Origin: [Clostridium] clostridioforme AGR2157
GTDB lineage: Bacteria; Bacillota; Clostridia; Lachnospirales; Lachnospiraceae
Length of the DNA: 33,861 nt
Direction: 5' to 3'
Assembly (NCBI RefSeq): GCF_000424325.1
Contig: NZ_AUJR01000051.1
Span: 1-33,861, forward strand
This document shows positions 25,027 to 31,939 of this stretch, one piece after another. The stretch's first letter is position 1, and every line of letters starts with the position of its first letter. Both the position numbers and the translations under genes were made by a program. The notes below the pieces were generated by a model. The model made no database searches, was not told the origin of the DNA, and was given only the letters and a program-made list of their open reading frames with translations.

Positions 25027-25045
25027 TTTGCCACATATTGGCAAA
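25027..25045. promoter_or_regulatory. 19-bp palindrome upstream of the flavodiiron gene
   Basis: TTTGCCA (25027-25033) and TGGCAAA (25039-25045) form a perfect inverted repeat with a 5-base spacer. It is about 95 bases before ATG 24934 and just after the stop of a gene fragment. No T run follows, so an operator is more likely than a terminator. Confidence 0.45.
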
Positions 25046-25048
25046 CTA

Positions 25049-25150
25049 TTATAAATCTTTTTCTGGAATCTGCTCAACCAATGAGAGCGTTGACTCGATT
25101 TTAACATTCACTTTGCCACTCGTCATAAACCGGCGGAAGCCGTAGTCCCC
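25049..25150 (-). pseudogene. C-terminal fragment of an unidentified protein
   Basis: On the minus strand a frame reads DYGFRRFMTSGKVNVKI and ends PEKDL before TAA 25051-25049. It looks protein-like but has no start; the adjoining permease fragment runs into it out of frame. The end of a sugar dehydrogenase is possible, but I cannot name it. Confidence 0.35.
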
Positions 25151-25344
25151 AATATAATCTGCATGGGCAACTCCGGAGCAGGGAATATCATGATTCCAGT
25201 GATACAAGCTGTATTACCTACAGATAAATCAAAATCTGATGACAATATACACAACATTTGCCCCATGGCAACAATACCCAAAACCGAAGTGTTAAGTCCA
25301 ATGGCAAAAATATTTTCAACTGTCAGGAAGTATTCCGACAACAT
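25123..25344 (-). pseudogene. Fragment of a ribose-type ABC permease (RbsC family)
   Basis: The 73-residue frame contains TSVLGIVAMGQMLCILSSDF followed by DLSVG, the conserved second-helix region of RbsC-type permeases. Both the first helix and everything after about residue 60 are missing, against about 310 residues in full members. It follows the broken isomerase on the same strand, so a sugar operon was deleted here. Confidence 0.65.
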
Positions 25345-25354
25345 TGAAAAAATA

Positions 25355-26019
25355 TTATACTACAAACTGCTCTATGTAACGTTTTGAAAGCTTTAAGATG
25401 TCCAGAATTCTTTCCCGATCTGCTTCAAACGCCCGGTCCTCCACTTCCACACAGGTAAACCCATCATAACCAATATCAGTCAGCGCAGACACATAACGTC
25501 CCCAGTCCACATCTCCCAGTCCTGGAAGCTTGGGTTCCATATATTCAAGCGGATATGCCATGATTCCCACATCCTTAAGCTTCTGGGGATAAACCTTGAT
25601 ATCCTTATAGTGTACATGAAATATCCTCTCTCTGAATTCATAGATAGGCTGGATATAATCCATCATCTGCCACACAAAATGGCTGGGATCGTAATTGATG
25701 CCAAAGCTTTTGCTTGGTATAATATAAGGTGCCGTATGGCAGCCTCCCGTTTCTGAAGATCACCGTCCATGGTGTTGGGATAATATGCCAGGGCGCTGAT
25801 CTCAACTCCCGTCTTTTTACATGTCTCATGAATATGGTCCACGTACTCATGGCTGTCATTATCCACGTCAATATGGCTGACACCCGCATAGCGGCGTTCC
25901 GCTTTCCCTTGGGGCCAGCACGCGGCTTCCACGCACTCATACCCCAGTCCGGCAGCCGTATCCATCATTTCCTCAAAAGTCCATCCATCCAGGATGGCAC
26001 TGACAAACCCTAACTTCAT
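25355..26019 (-). pseudogene. Sugar-phosphate isomerase/epimerase, internally deleted and frameshifted
   Basis: The N-terminal part (from ATG 26019: MKLGFVSAILDGWTFEEMMD; YECVEAACWP; SHIDVDN) and the C-terminal part (GINYDPSHFVWQ; IFHVHYKDIKV; GLGDVDWGRY; YDGFTCVEVED) are both clear TIM-barrel xylose-isomerase-like sequence. They meet out of frame near 25715-25735, and about 80-100 middle residues of the usual 290 or so are gone. Metal-binding residues of the centre are therefore lost, and the gene is dead. Confidence 0.8.
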
Positions 26020-26029
26020 CTCATTCTCC

Positions 26030-26545
26030 TTAGCCTATTTTAATTGTTTTTCCTGTTTTGGCAGATACTATACTTGCAAAAACTGCTTCCATGGCGCTGA
26101 ATACGCTTTTTCCACTGAGCTGTGCTTCCTTTCCGTGAACAATACAGTCCATAAAGGCATCTATTACGCCTGATTTCGTCTGCTTGTCATTGGTCTGAAT
26201 CTGATCTACATTGTACAGGATGACCTCATTGTCTGGCTTTATAATCTTGATGCAGTATTCCGGGTCTTCATAGATACGCATAATTCCCTTGGACCCGTAT
26301 AATATGGTGGAGTTGTCTTCCTGACCATAGTAGGTCCAGCTGGCTGTCATAGTTCCCACTGCGCCTGATACCATCTTATAGATACAGATGGCATTGTCGT
26401 CCACCTCGATCAGGTTTCCGCTTCCATCTTTTTTATCCAGATGGTAATCACAGCGGTTGTCTCTGTCACATGTTCTCCCATCAGGTACTGGATCAGATCT
26501 GTCTTATGGATTCCCAGATCCGCCATAGCTCCCATGGCAGCCTTT
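26030..26545 (-). pseudogene. Gfo/Idh/MocA oxidoreductase, C-terminal remnant
   Basis: Read on the minus strand, MADLGIHKTDLIQYLMGEHV is the conserved central motif. A frameshift near 26440-26460 follows, then DKKDGSGNLIEVDDNA and the C-terminal barrel side (ASWTYYGQEDNSTILYGSKG). The NAD-binding Rossmann half is absent, cut off by a tnpA relic at about 26545. It lies directly upstream of the isomerase, a common inositol/sugar catabolic pairing. Confidence 0.75.
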
Positions 26546-26555
26546 TTTTGTCAAA

Positions 26556-26747
26556 TACACTATACTTAGGCGGGATTGCCACCAGCATATGTACATGATC
26601 CGGCATTAATTTTCCCTCCAATATTTCTACCCCTTTATAGCTTAGTTGTAATATATCTCGCAAATCCTCTTTATATTGATTATAAATGATTTTTCGTCTA
26701 TACTTAGGTGTGAAGACGATATGGTATTTGCACATCCACTTAGGTCA
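26556..26747 (-). pseudogene. IS200/IS605 tnpA (Y1 HUH transposase) remnant
   Basis: KWMCKYHIVFTPKYRRKI and LMPDHVHMLVAIPPKYS are unmistakable TnpA sequence, including the HUH pair in DHVHM. The first residues and the C-terminal half with the catalytic Tyr are missing. It is fused at an A7 run to the Gfo/Idh remnant on one side and abuts the mobilizable element on the other. Confidence 0.85.
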
Positions 26748-26888
26748 GTTTATAAGGAACTACACGCAGACCGTGAAACGGGCTGCTGACAACAAATAAA
26801 GGCTGAACATCAAGTACAGGGAAAGTGCGAGATATTCAGCCTGTTTTGTTGTCTGGGGTTTCCAAAGGGGCTTGCCCCTTGGCACACG

Positions 26889-26918
26889 ACTTTGCTTGCA
26901 AAGTGTAGTGTGTTATAC
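26889..26918 (+). other. Origin of transfer (oriT) of MobV/pMV158 type
   Basis: The inverted repeat ACTTTGC (26889-26895) / GCAAAGT (26898-26904) is followed at once by GTAGTGTGTTATAC (26905-26918). The pMV158 oriT nicked by MobM has the same layout, cut as TAGTGTG/TTA; the predicted nick here is between 26912 and 26913 on the plus strand. The cognate MobV relaxase lies 3.8 kb away in the same element. Confidence 0.8.
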
Positions 26919-27372
26919 GCTCTGTCAGCGTTGCCGTAAAAATGCTGTTGCCGCCGGTGAGGGCAAGGGCATTTGAAGCGGCAGGAAAACAGGGCTGTGA
27001 TTGCGTGGCGTGAAGCCGCAAGCGCAGGACTGGTTTCATCAGCAGACAGGGCGTATATGAAAGCCCCGTCCCCTGTCCCTCGTCCCACGCCCCGACTTGT
27101 GGACAAAGTGTCCCGAAGTGTGGCCACACTCCCGGAAAAGTAGCAGGACAGCGGGCAACCGTCAAGACTGAAATGAACGGGCTTGCGCCCGGTCTTGACT
27201 GTCGCTCGCCGTCCCGCTAAATGGATGGACAAGGCGGCCAATCTGTCAAAGTGCTTGGCCACCCTCTTTCTGATTTTGGGGCGTTTCCTTTTCTCAAAAT
27301 TGAAATGGGCGGGAAGCCGCCATCTTAGGGCTTTTCCGCCTTGATTGCCCATCAGCAAAGACAGGTGGGACT

Positions 27373-27417
27373 GTCAACGGCGGCGCATGAAATGCGCCGT
27401 TCATCTTGACCGTTGAC
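27373..27417. repeat. Nested inverted repeat in the left end of the element
   Basis: Outer arms GTCAACGG (27373-27380) / CCGTTGAC (27410-27417) enclose GGCGCAT (27382-27388) / ATGCGCC (27392-27398). It lies just after the SnoaL-like gene stop on the minus strand; no T run follows. Confidence 0.6.
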
Positions 27418-27457
27418 TGGCTCGACTGGCTTTGTTACCTCCCCGACAAACTGGGGC

Positions 27458-27868
27458 TTATACAGATTGAATTAAATGGTGTTCAAAAAAAGTTTCAAAA
27501 GTATTTGTAGCACCACCATGTTCTACAATTTTTCCATCTATAACTTTATCAATATCCACCCCTGTAATTTCCAAAACCTTATTTGTAGGTGTTATTCCGA
27601 GAAATTCTCCCTTATGAGTGCCTCTCATAATAAATTCTGAAATAACATAATCATCTACTTCATATTGACGGATAATTTTCATAATGTAATCAGGATAAGT
27701 TTTTTTCAATGCTAATAGGTGTTCTTTCATTCCGTCTATTCCTATGAACGTTTCTTTTTCTCCAATTCTTTGAACACAGTCCTCTGATATATATTTAGAG
27801 ATTTCATCAAGTAAATTATCCGAAATAATAACTTCATAGAAATATTTTACAATATCCTTATTTTTCAT
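27458..27868 (-). CDS. SnoaL-like / ester-cyclase fold protein
   Basis: It is 136 residues in the NTF2-like cone fold. A helical N-terminus (VKYFYEVIISDNLLDEI) is followed by the paired motif GIDGMKEHLLALKKTYPDY and the C-terminal strands ITGVDIDKVIDGKIVEHGGA. This family includes polyketide cyclases and many small enzymes or binding proteins of unknown substrate. ATG 27868 is chosen for GGAGG 6 nt upstream. It is last of the minus-strand cargo cassette after the XRE regulator. It is AT-rich compared with the element backbone, which suggests separate acquisition. Confidence 0.85.
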   Translation of the reverse strand: MKNKDIVKYFYEVIISDNLLDEISKYISEDCVQRIGEKETFIGIDGMKEHLLALKKTYPDYIMKIIRQYEVDDYVISEFIMRGTHKGEFLGITPTNKVLEITGVDIDKVIDGKIVEHGGATNTFETFFEHHLIQSV

Positions 27869-27903
27869 GCGAAACCTCCACAACTTCTAAATTTGTTGCC
27901 CTA

Positions 27904-28704
27904 TCATTTTCGTCCTCGCTGTGGATTTGGATTTTTCAGCAAGTCCGACTTCTCAGCAATCTTTTTCAGCCACTTCTTTTCTTCTTCCGACAGCTTCTTA
28001 TAGTTCAGTTTGAGCCGCTTACAGATAAAGACCATAGCCGCCTGTTCCGGGTCACTATCCGGGCTGGCGGTTTCCTCAGCGGTCTGCAAGAAATCTTCCA
28101 GTGGGTTATCCTCCGGGACGCTGAAAAAATCGTCCTTGTGGGCTTCCCGCAGGTCAAGTGCTATCCTGTTTATGTCCTGCTGTATCACATAGCGGCAAAA
28201 GCTATCCTCGTCAATGTGGGCGGTAATTAGCTGTCTTAACTGCGGGTCGGTCAAGCCGGGATTGTGCCGTTTCATAATTGTTGCACTCATAGCATCCACA
28301 ATGGCGTTTGCGGCTTGTACCTGCTTTGTTGCTACGCCGTTCACATAAATTTCAAGGTCGGCCATGAGTCGGGGAAAATCCGGGTGTGTCGCCAACTCGC
28401 ATAGGAGGGAATTGTCCACCAGCCCGCTTTTCAAGAGTTCAATCATATCATCACTCAAACGCAGGTCTGCAAGATCAGCGTTTGGGTGATTTTTTATTTG
28501 AGAACGGCCCAGCAGATAATCAACAGACACTTCGTAAAACTTCGCCAGCTTGATAAGGGCATAGTGGCTGATGTCCTTGAAATTGTCGCCCTCATAACTG
28601 CCTAAAGCAGATTTGGACAGGTGGGTTTCCTCTGCAAGCTGTTCCAGCGTCAAGCCACGCTCCACACGCAGGTCTTTTAGGCGTTCTTGTATGGATAGTT
28701 CCAT
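27904..28704 (-). CDS. XRE-family helix-turn-helix regulator
   Basis: It is 266 residues. An N-terminal HTH (RLKDLRVERGLTLEQLAEET, then SKSALGSYE, up to about residue 65 ending VDYLLGRS) is followed by a helical region of unknown function and a Lys-rich tail. Start: ATG 28704 with GAGGAGGGAG; the longer frame to 28764 overlaps the GNAT gene. It lies between GNAT and SnoaL-like genes on the minus strand and probably controls the element or cassette. Similar regulators sit in Tn4451-type elements. Confidence 0.9.
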   Translation of the reverse strand: MELSIQERLKDLRVERGLTLEQLAEETHLSKSALGSYEGDNFKDISHYALIKLAKFYEVSVDYLLGRSQIKNHPNADLADLRLSDDMIELLKSGLVDNSLLCELATHPDFPRLMADLEIYVNGVATKQVQAANAIVDAMSATIMKRHNPGLTDPQLRQLITAHIDEDSFCRYVIQQDINRIALDLREAHKDDFFSVPEDNPLEDFLQTAEETASPDSDPEQAAMVFICKRLKLNYKKLSEEEKKWLKKIAEKSDLLKNPNPQRGRK

Positions 28705-28741
28705 GCGCTCCCTCCTCGTCTGCTCGATAAACTGGGAGTTA

Positions 28742-29206
28742 TCACTCTGGCAATTCCATTTCATTATTCATTTTTATAAATCCGTATTTTTCATATAACA
28801 GCCGCCCCAAATCAGTTGCTTCTAATGATATAGCTGTAATCCCTTTATTCCTAGTATCTTTAATCAGCATATCTAATGTTTTAATAGCAATACCTCTTCT
28901 TCTGTATTCAGGGTCAGTATACATATTCATTATATAAGCTTTTTTTCCGCTCGGATTATGATAAGTTGGCATTACTTGAAAAAAACTGACACCACCAGCT
29001 CCAATGAAACGTTCTCCGTCAAAAACCAAATATGCAATATGGGAACCATCATGCAGTGCTTTTTGATAATAGCGATAGGACTCTTTTTCTACTTCATTCA
29101 TATCTACCTCATCAGATAGTTGATTAGCTGCCCTTAATACCTTTATCCTTGTTTCTGTTAACAGATTGATATCTTCAAGCGTTGCCCTTTTATAAGTTAA
29201 ATCCAT
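28742..29206 (-). CDS. GNAT-family N-acetyltransferase
   Basis: The 154-residue cytosolic protein transfers acetyl from acetyl-CoA to an unknown acceptor. Motif A is clear: YIMNMYTDPEYRRRGIAIKT with the R-x-x-G-x-A pyrophosphate loop, followed by the motif B region LYEKYGFIKMNNEMEL. ATG 29206 follows GAGGAGAG at about 8-11 nt; the frame to 29224 has no site. It is first in the minus-strand cargo cassette and AT-rich. A resistance role is possible, but the sequence does not match a known aminoglycoside acetyltransferase that I recognise. Confidence 0.9.
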   Translation of the reverse strand: MDLTYKRATLEDINLLTETRIKVLRAANQLSDEVDMNEVEKESYRYYQKALHDGSHIAYLVFDGERFIGAGGVSFFQVMPTYHNPSGKKAYIMNMYTDPEYRRRGIAIKTLDMLIKDTRNKGITAISLEATDLGRLLYEKYGFIKMNNEMELPE

Positions 29207-29597
29207 ATTATATTCTCTCCTCAAACTCCAATTTACCGTTCTGTTTCTTCCATTCTACCACAATTCCGAGAGCGTGGAAATAGAGAGTTTTTCGGGCTGA
29301 TTTCCTACCTTTCGGATATACGGCACAGGCGGTCAAAAAAGTGTAGACTTGAGATAGTTCATCGGTGGACAGCACTTTGAAAACAGAATGACCGTCCGAA
29401 AAGGAATACCCCGGCTGGGGAAGCACAGCAAGGAGCGTCGGGGCCCCCGCAAAGCCGTATGGCTTTGTGGGGAGAGGAGGAGCAGCGGAGCGAGTGAGTT
29501 TTGCCGCTTGCGGCGAAACGAACGATACACAGCTTGCGACGACGAGGCAGGAAACCTTTTCGGATAGAACGGCAACGGAGAACAAACGGAGGGACGC
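29207..29597. other. Gap between divergent GNAT and cysteine-rich genes
   Basis: About 390 bases. A minus-strand frame ending at 29208 reads LSTDELSQVYTFLTACAVYP and onward to the GNAT start and looks protein-like near its end, but it has no ribosome site and an implausible N-terminal part, so I do not call it. The rest is GC-rich element backbone. Confidence 0.4.
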
Positions 29598-30011
29598 ATA
29601 AAAGAAAATCCATATAAACGCTTGCCGCCGCTGGAGCGCAGACCGGACGGAACGCCCTACCGTATGACGCCAGCGCAAAGGAAACAGGCCAACGCCTTAA
29701 TACGGCGGGAGTGCTGTAACTGTGAGGACGGCAACTGCATTGTCCTTGACGATGGGGACACCTGCACCTGTCCGCAGATGGTTTCTTTCTCGGTCTGCTG
29801 TAAGTGGTTTCGGTGGGCGGTCTTGCCGCACGCCGGAACGCTGGAAGCGGAGATTTACCGGGGCAGGGACTTGAAACGCTGTGCGGTCTGCGGCGGCGTG
29901 TTCGTCCCCAAATCCAACCGGGGAAAATACTGCCCGGACTGCGCCGCCAGAGTTCACAGGCGGCAGAAAACAGAAAGTGAACGGAAAAGGAGGTCTGCTG
30001 TGGACAGTTAG
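29598..30011 (+). CDS. Cysteine-rich VLP-domain protein of mobilizable elements
   Basis: It is about 137 residues. Conserved beginning KENPYKRLPPLERRPDG, then RRECCNCEDGNC, the CTCPQ segment, and a C-terminal zinc-ribbon-like CAVCGGVFVPKSNRGKYCPDC. It matches the Cys-rich VLP family found beside relaxase genes; its role is unknown. The start is odd: GGAGGG at 29588-29593 points to ATA at 29598, and the natural N-terminus seems to need it. The first accepted start is TTG 29622, which would drop the conserved KENPYKR. An ATG-to-ATA change is inferred. Confidence 0.75.
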   Translation: MKENPYKRLPPLERRPDGTPYRMTPAQRKQANALIRRECCNCEDGNCIVLDDGDTCTCPQMVSFSVCCKWFRWAVLPHAGTLEAEIYRGRDLKRCAVCGGVFVPKSNRGKYCPDCAARVHRRQKTESERKRRSAVDS

Positions 30012-30124
30012 ACAGGAAAAAAGCCTTGATTTATCAGGCTTCGCAAGCCCCAAACCGGGGCGGGTGGTATAAAAAGTATCATTTCCCCCGGAAAACGGGC
30101 TTCTAACCGTCCACAAAGTACGCT

Positions 30125-30520
30125 ATGACAAGCACGATTTATATTCATCAGCCGGAAAAGGCGTTCAGCTTCACCCGGCTCCCGAATTTCCTCTTTGAAG
30201 CACCCACATTCCAGCCCTTGTCCAACGAAGCAAAGCTATTGTATGCCTTTATCCTGCGGCGGGCGGAGTTATCCCGGAAAAACGGGTGGGCGGACGAGTA
30301 CGGGCGTATTTACCTGTACTATCCCATCTGTGAGGTGGTGGACTTGCTCCATTGTGGGCGGCAGAAAGCCGTCAACACCCTGCGGGAGTTACAGTATGCG
30401 GAGCTGATTGACATTAAGAAACAGGGCTGTGGAAAACCCAACTGTATTTACCCAAAATCCTATGAAGCGGTTTCAAATACCAACTTCAAGAAATCCGATT
30501 ATGGAACGCCGGAGGACTGA
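30125..30520 (+). CDS. Replication initiator-like protein, RepA_N domain
   Basis: It is 131 residues. FTRLPNFLFEAPTFQPLSNE, then AKLLYAFILRRAELS, IYLYYPICEVVDLLHCGRQK and GCGKPNCIYPK match the RepA_N initiator domain. Many mobilizable elements carry only this N-terminal winged-helix part. No clear ribosome site precedes ATG 30125. It lies between the cysteine-rich gene and the relaxase gene. Whether it drives extrachromosomal replication after excision is unknown. Confidence 0.85.
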   Translation: MTSTIYIHQPEKAFSFTRLPNFLFEAPTFQPLSNEAKLLYAFILRRAELSRKNGWADEYGRIYLYYPICEVVDLLHCGRQKAVNTLRELQYAELIDIKKQGCGKPNCIYPKSYEAVSNTNFKKSDYGTPED

Positions 30521-30647
30521 AAACCGTACCCGACAAGTACGATAATCAATCCTCTTGAAGTATGAAAATCGGACGGTATATAGAAATACAAAGATTAAAA
30601 ATATTTTATTTATATCCATTCCATTCCAATCCTATCAGAGATAATTT

Positions 30648-30678
30648 CGGCGGGATTTTCCCTGTGGAAAACCCGCCG
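30648..30678 (+). promoter_or_regulatory. Hairpin in the mobV leader
   Basis: CGGCGGG (30648-30654) pairs with CCCGCCG (30672-30678), and inside it TTTTCC (30656-30661) pairs with GGAAAA (30666-30671), leaving one bulged A. It ends 30 nt before the mobV start and has no T run, so attenuation, translational control or relaxase autoregulation is possible. Confidence 0.6.
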
Positions 30679-30707
30679 GAAAGAAATGGAACGTGGAAAG
30701 GAGCAGA

Positions 30708-31649
30708 ATGGCACAACACGCAATTTTGCGGTTTGAGAAGCACAAGGGCAACCCGGCAAGGCCGCTGGAAGCCCACCACGAAAGGCAGAAAGAACAATAC
30801 GCCAGCAATCCCGACATTGACACCAGTCGGAGCAAGTACAACTTCCATATCGTCAAGCCGGAGGGACGCTATTACCACTTCATTCAGAGCCGCATTGAAC
30901 AGGCAAGGTGCCGCACCCGCAAGGACAGCACCCGGTTTGTCGATACGCTGATAACCGCCAGCCCGGAGTTTTTCAAGGGGAAATCCCCAAAGGAGATACA
31001 GGCATTTTTCCAAAGGGCGGCGGATTTCCTTATTGGCCGGGTAGGACGGGAAAATATCGTGTCGGCGGTGGTACACATGGACGAGAAAACACCCCACCTG
31101 CATTTGACCTTTGTTCCGCTGACAAAGGACAACCGCCTGTGCGCGAAAGAAATCATCGGCAACCGGGCGAATTTGACGAAGTGGCAGGACGATTTTCACG
31201 CCTATATGGTGGAGAAATACCCGGATTTGGAGCGTGGGGAAAGCGCAAGCAAGACGGGACGGAAGCATATCCCCACTCGTCTTTTCAAACAGGCGGTTTC
31301 CCTCTCTAAACAGGCCAGAGCAATTGAAGCCGCCCTTGACGGCATTAACCCGCTGAACGCCGGAAAGAAAAAAGAGGAAGCCCTCTCCCTGCTGAAAAAG
31401 TGGTTTCCACAGATGGAGAATTTCTCCGGGCAACTGAAAAAGTACAAGGTCACGATAAAATACCTTTTGGAAGAAAATCAAAAGCTGGAAGCAAGGGCAA
31501 AGGCCAGTGAAAGCGGCAAAATGAAAGACCGCATGGAACGGGCAAAGCTGGAAAGCGAACTGGAAAATATGCAAAGGCTGGTTGACCGTATTCCGCCGGA
31601 GGTACTGGCGGAACTGAAACGGGGGCGGCACTATAGAAAGGAAAGGTGA
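30708..31649 (+). CDS. MobV-family relaxase (plasmid Mob/Pre type)
   Basis: It is 313 residues. The N-terminal segment with His23/His24 before DIDTSRSKYNF matches the MobM region holding the catalytic His. The metal motif HMDEKTPHLH (123-132) is intact. The C-terminal third (from about 235) is coiled-coil rich. The enzyme nicks oriT, attaches to the 5' end and pilots single-strand DNA through a helper conjugation channel. ATG 30708 is chosen for AAAGGAG 4-5 nt upstream; GTG 30693 in frame has no site. The predicted target at 26912 shows the same element carries its own oriT. No coupling protein or type IV secretion genes are present. Confidence 0.93.
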   Translation: MAQHAILRFEKHKGNPARPLEAHHERQKEQYASNPDIDTSRSKYNFHIVKPEGRYYHFIQSRIEQARCRTRKDSTRFVDTLITASPEFFKGKSPKEIQAFFQRAADFLIGRVGRENIVSAVVHMDEKTPHLHLTFVPLTKDNRLCAKEIIGNRANLTKWQDDFHAYMVEKYPDLERGESASKTGRKHIPTRLFKQAVSLSKQARAIEAALDGINPLNAGKKKEEALSLLKKWFPQMENFSGQLKKYKVTIKYLLEENQKLEARAKASESGKMKDRMERAKLESELENMQRLVDRIPPEVLAELKRGRHYRKER

Positions 31650-31653
31650 TTTT

Positions 31654-31845
31654 ATAAGTAATATCAGATACAAAAAGGAAACAGAGGTCGTAACTTTTCA
31701 AGGAAAGGAAATCACGCTGGAAAACCTCTCCCCGGTGTTCACGCCGGAGCAGGAAACGGCCAAACGCCGGGAACTGGAACAACAGCTTTATGAGGTATTC
31801 CGCAAGTATGCCGACAAACGGCAGAATGAGGAAGCCGGGGCGTAA
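31654..31845 (+). CDS. Small element-borne ORF that appears to start at ATA
   Basis: Just after the mobV stop a 63-codon frame runs from ATA 31654 to TAA 31843-31845: ISNIRYKKETEVVTFQGKE, then NLSPVFTPEQE and EQQLYEVFRKYADKR. It reads as a real, Glu/Lys-rich small protein, with GAAAGG about 8 nt before the ATA. No ATG, GTG or TTG is available until the frame is well inside. An ATG-to-ATA change like that of the cysteine-rich gene is inferred. The function is unknown. Confidence 0.5.
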   Translation: MSNIRYKKETEVVTFQGKEITLENLSPVFTPEQETAKRRELEQQLYEVFRKYADKRQNEEAGA

Positions 31846-31939
31846 GGTTTTCCGAAGCCATCGTTGATTTGCAGGGCTGCTGGCGGTATAATATAAGTGT
31901 CAGCAGCTCCGTTTCTTTTTTAAGAAAAGGAGCGACAAA

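Larger units (their letters stand above)
26752..27457. other. Left end of the mobilizable element, non-coding, with oriT and hairpins
   Basis: About 700 bases with no credible gene; long minus-strand frames here have unnatural Cys/His/Arg-rich composition. It holds an AAGGGG-CTTG-CCCCTT hairpin (26865-26880), the oriT, and a nested inverted repeat at 27373-27417. Confidence 0.6.

Noticed and set aside
26810-27358. Long minus-strand frame of 182 codons at the left end of the element
   Set aside because: No ribosome site, odd Cys/His/Arg-rich composition, and it runs straight through the oriT hairpin; it is GC-rich non-coding sequence.
26865-27417. CRISPR-like spacing of palindromes in the left end of the element
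   Set aside because: The palindromes differ from each other and there are no regular repeats with spacers.
30606-31673. 355-codon minus-strand frame
   Set aside because: Antisense to the MobV relaxase gene, which has all motifs.
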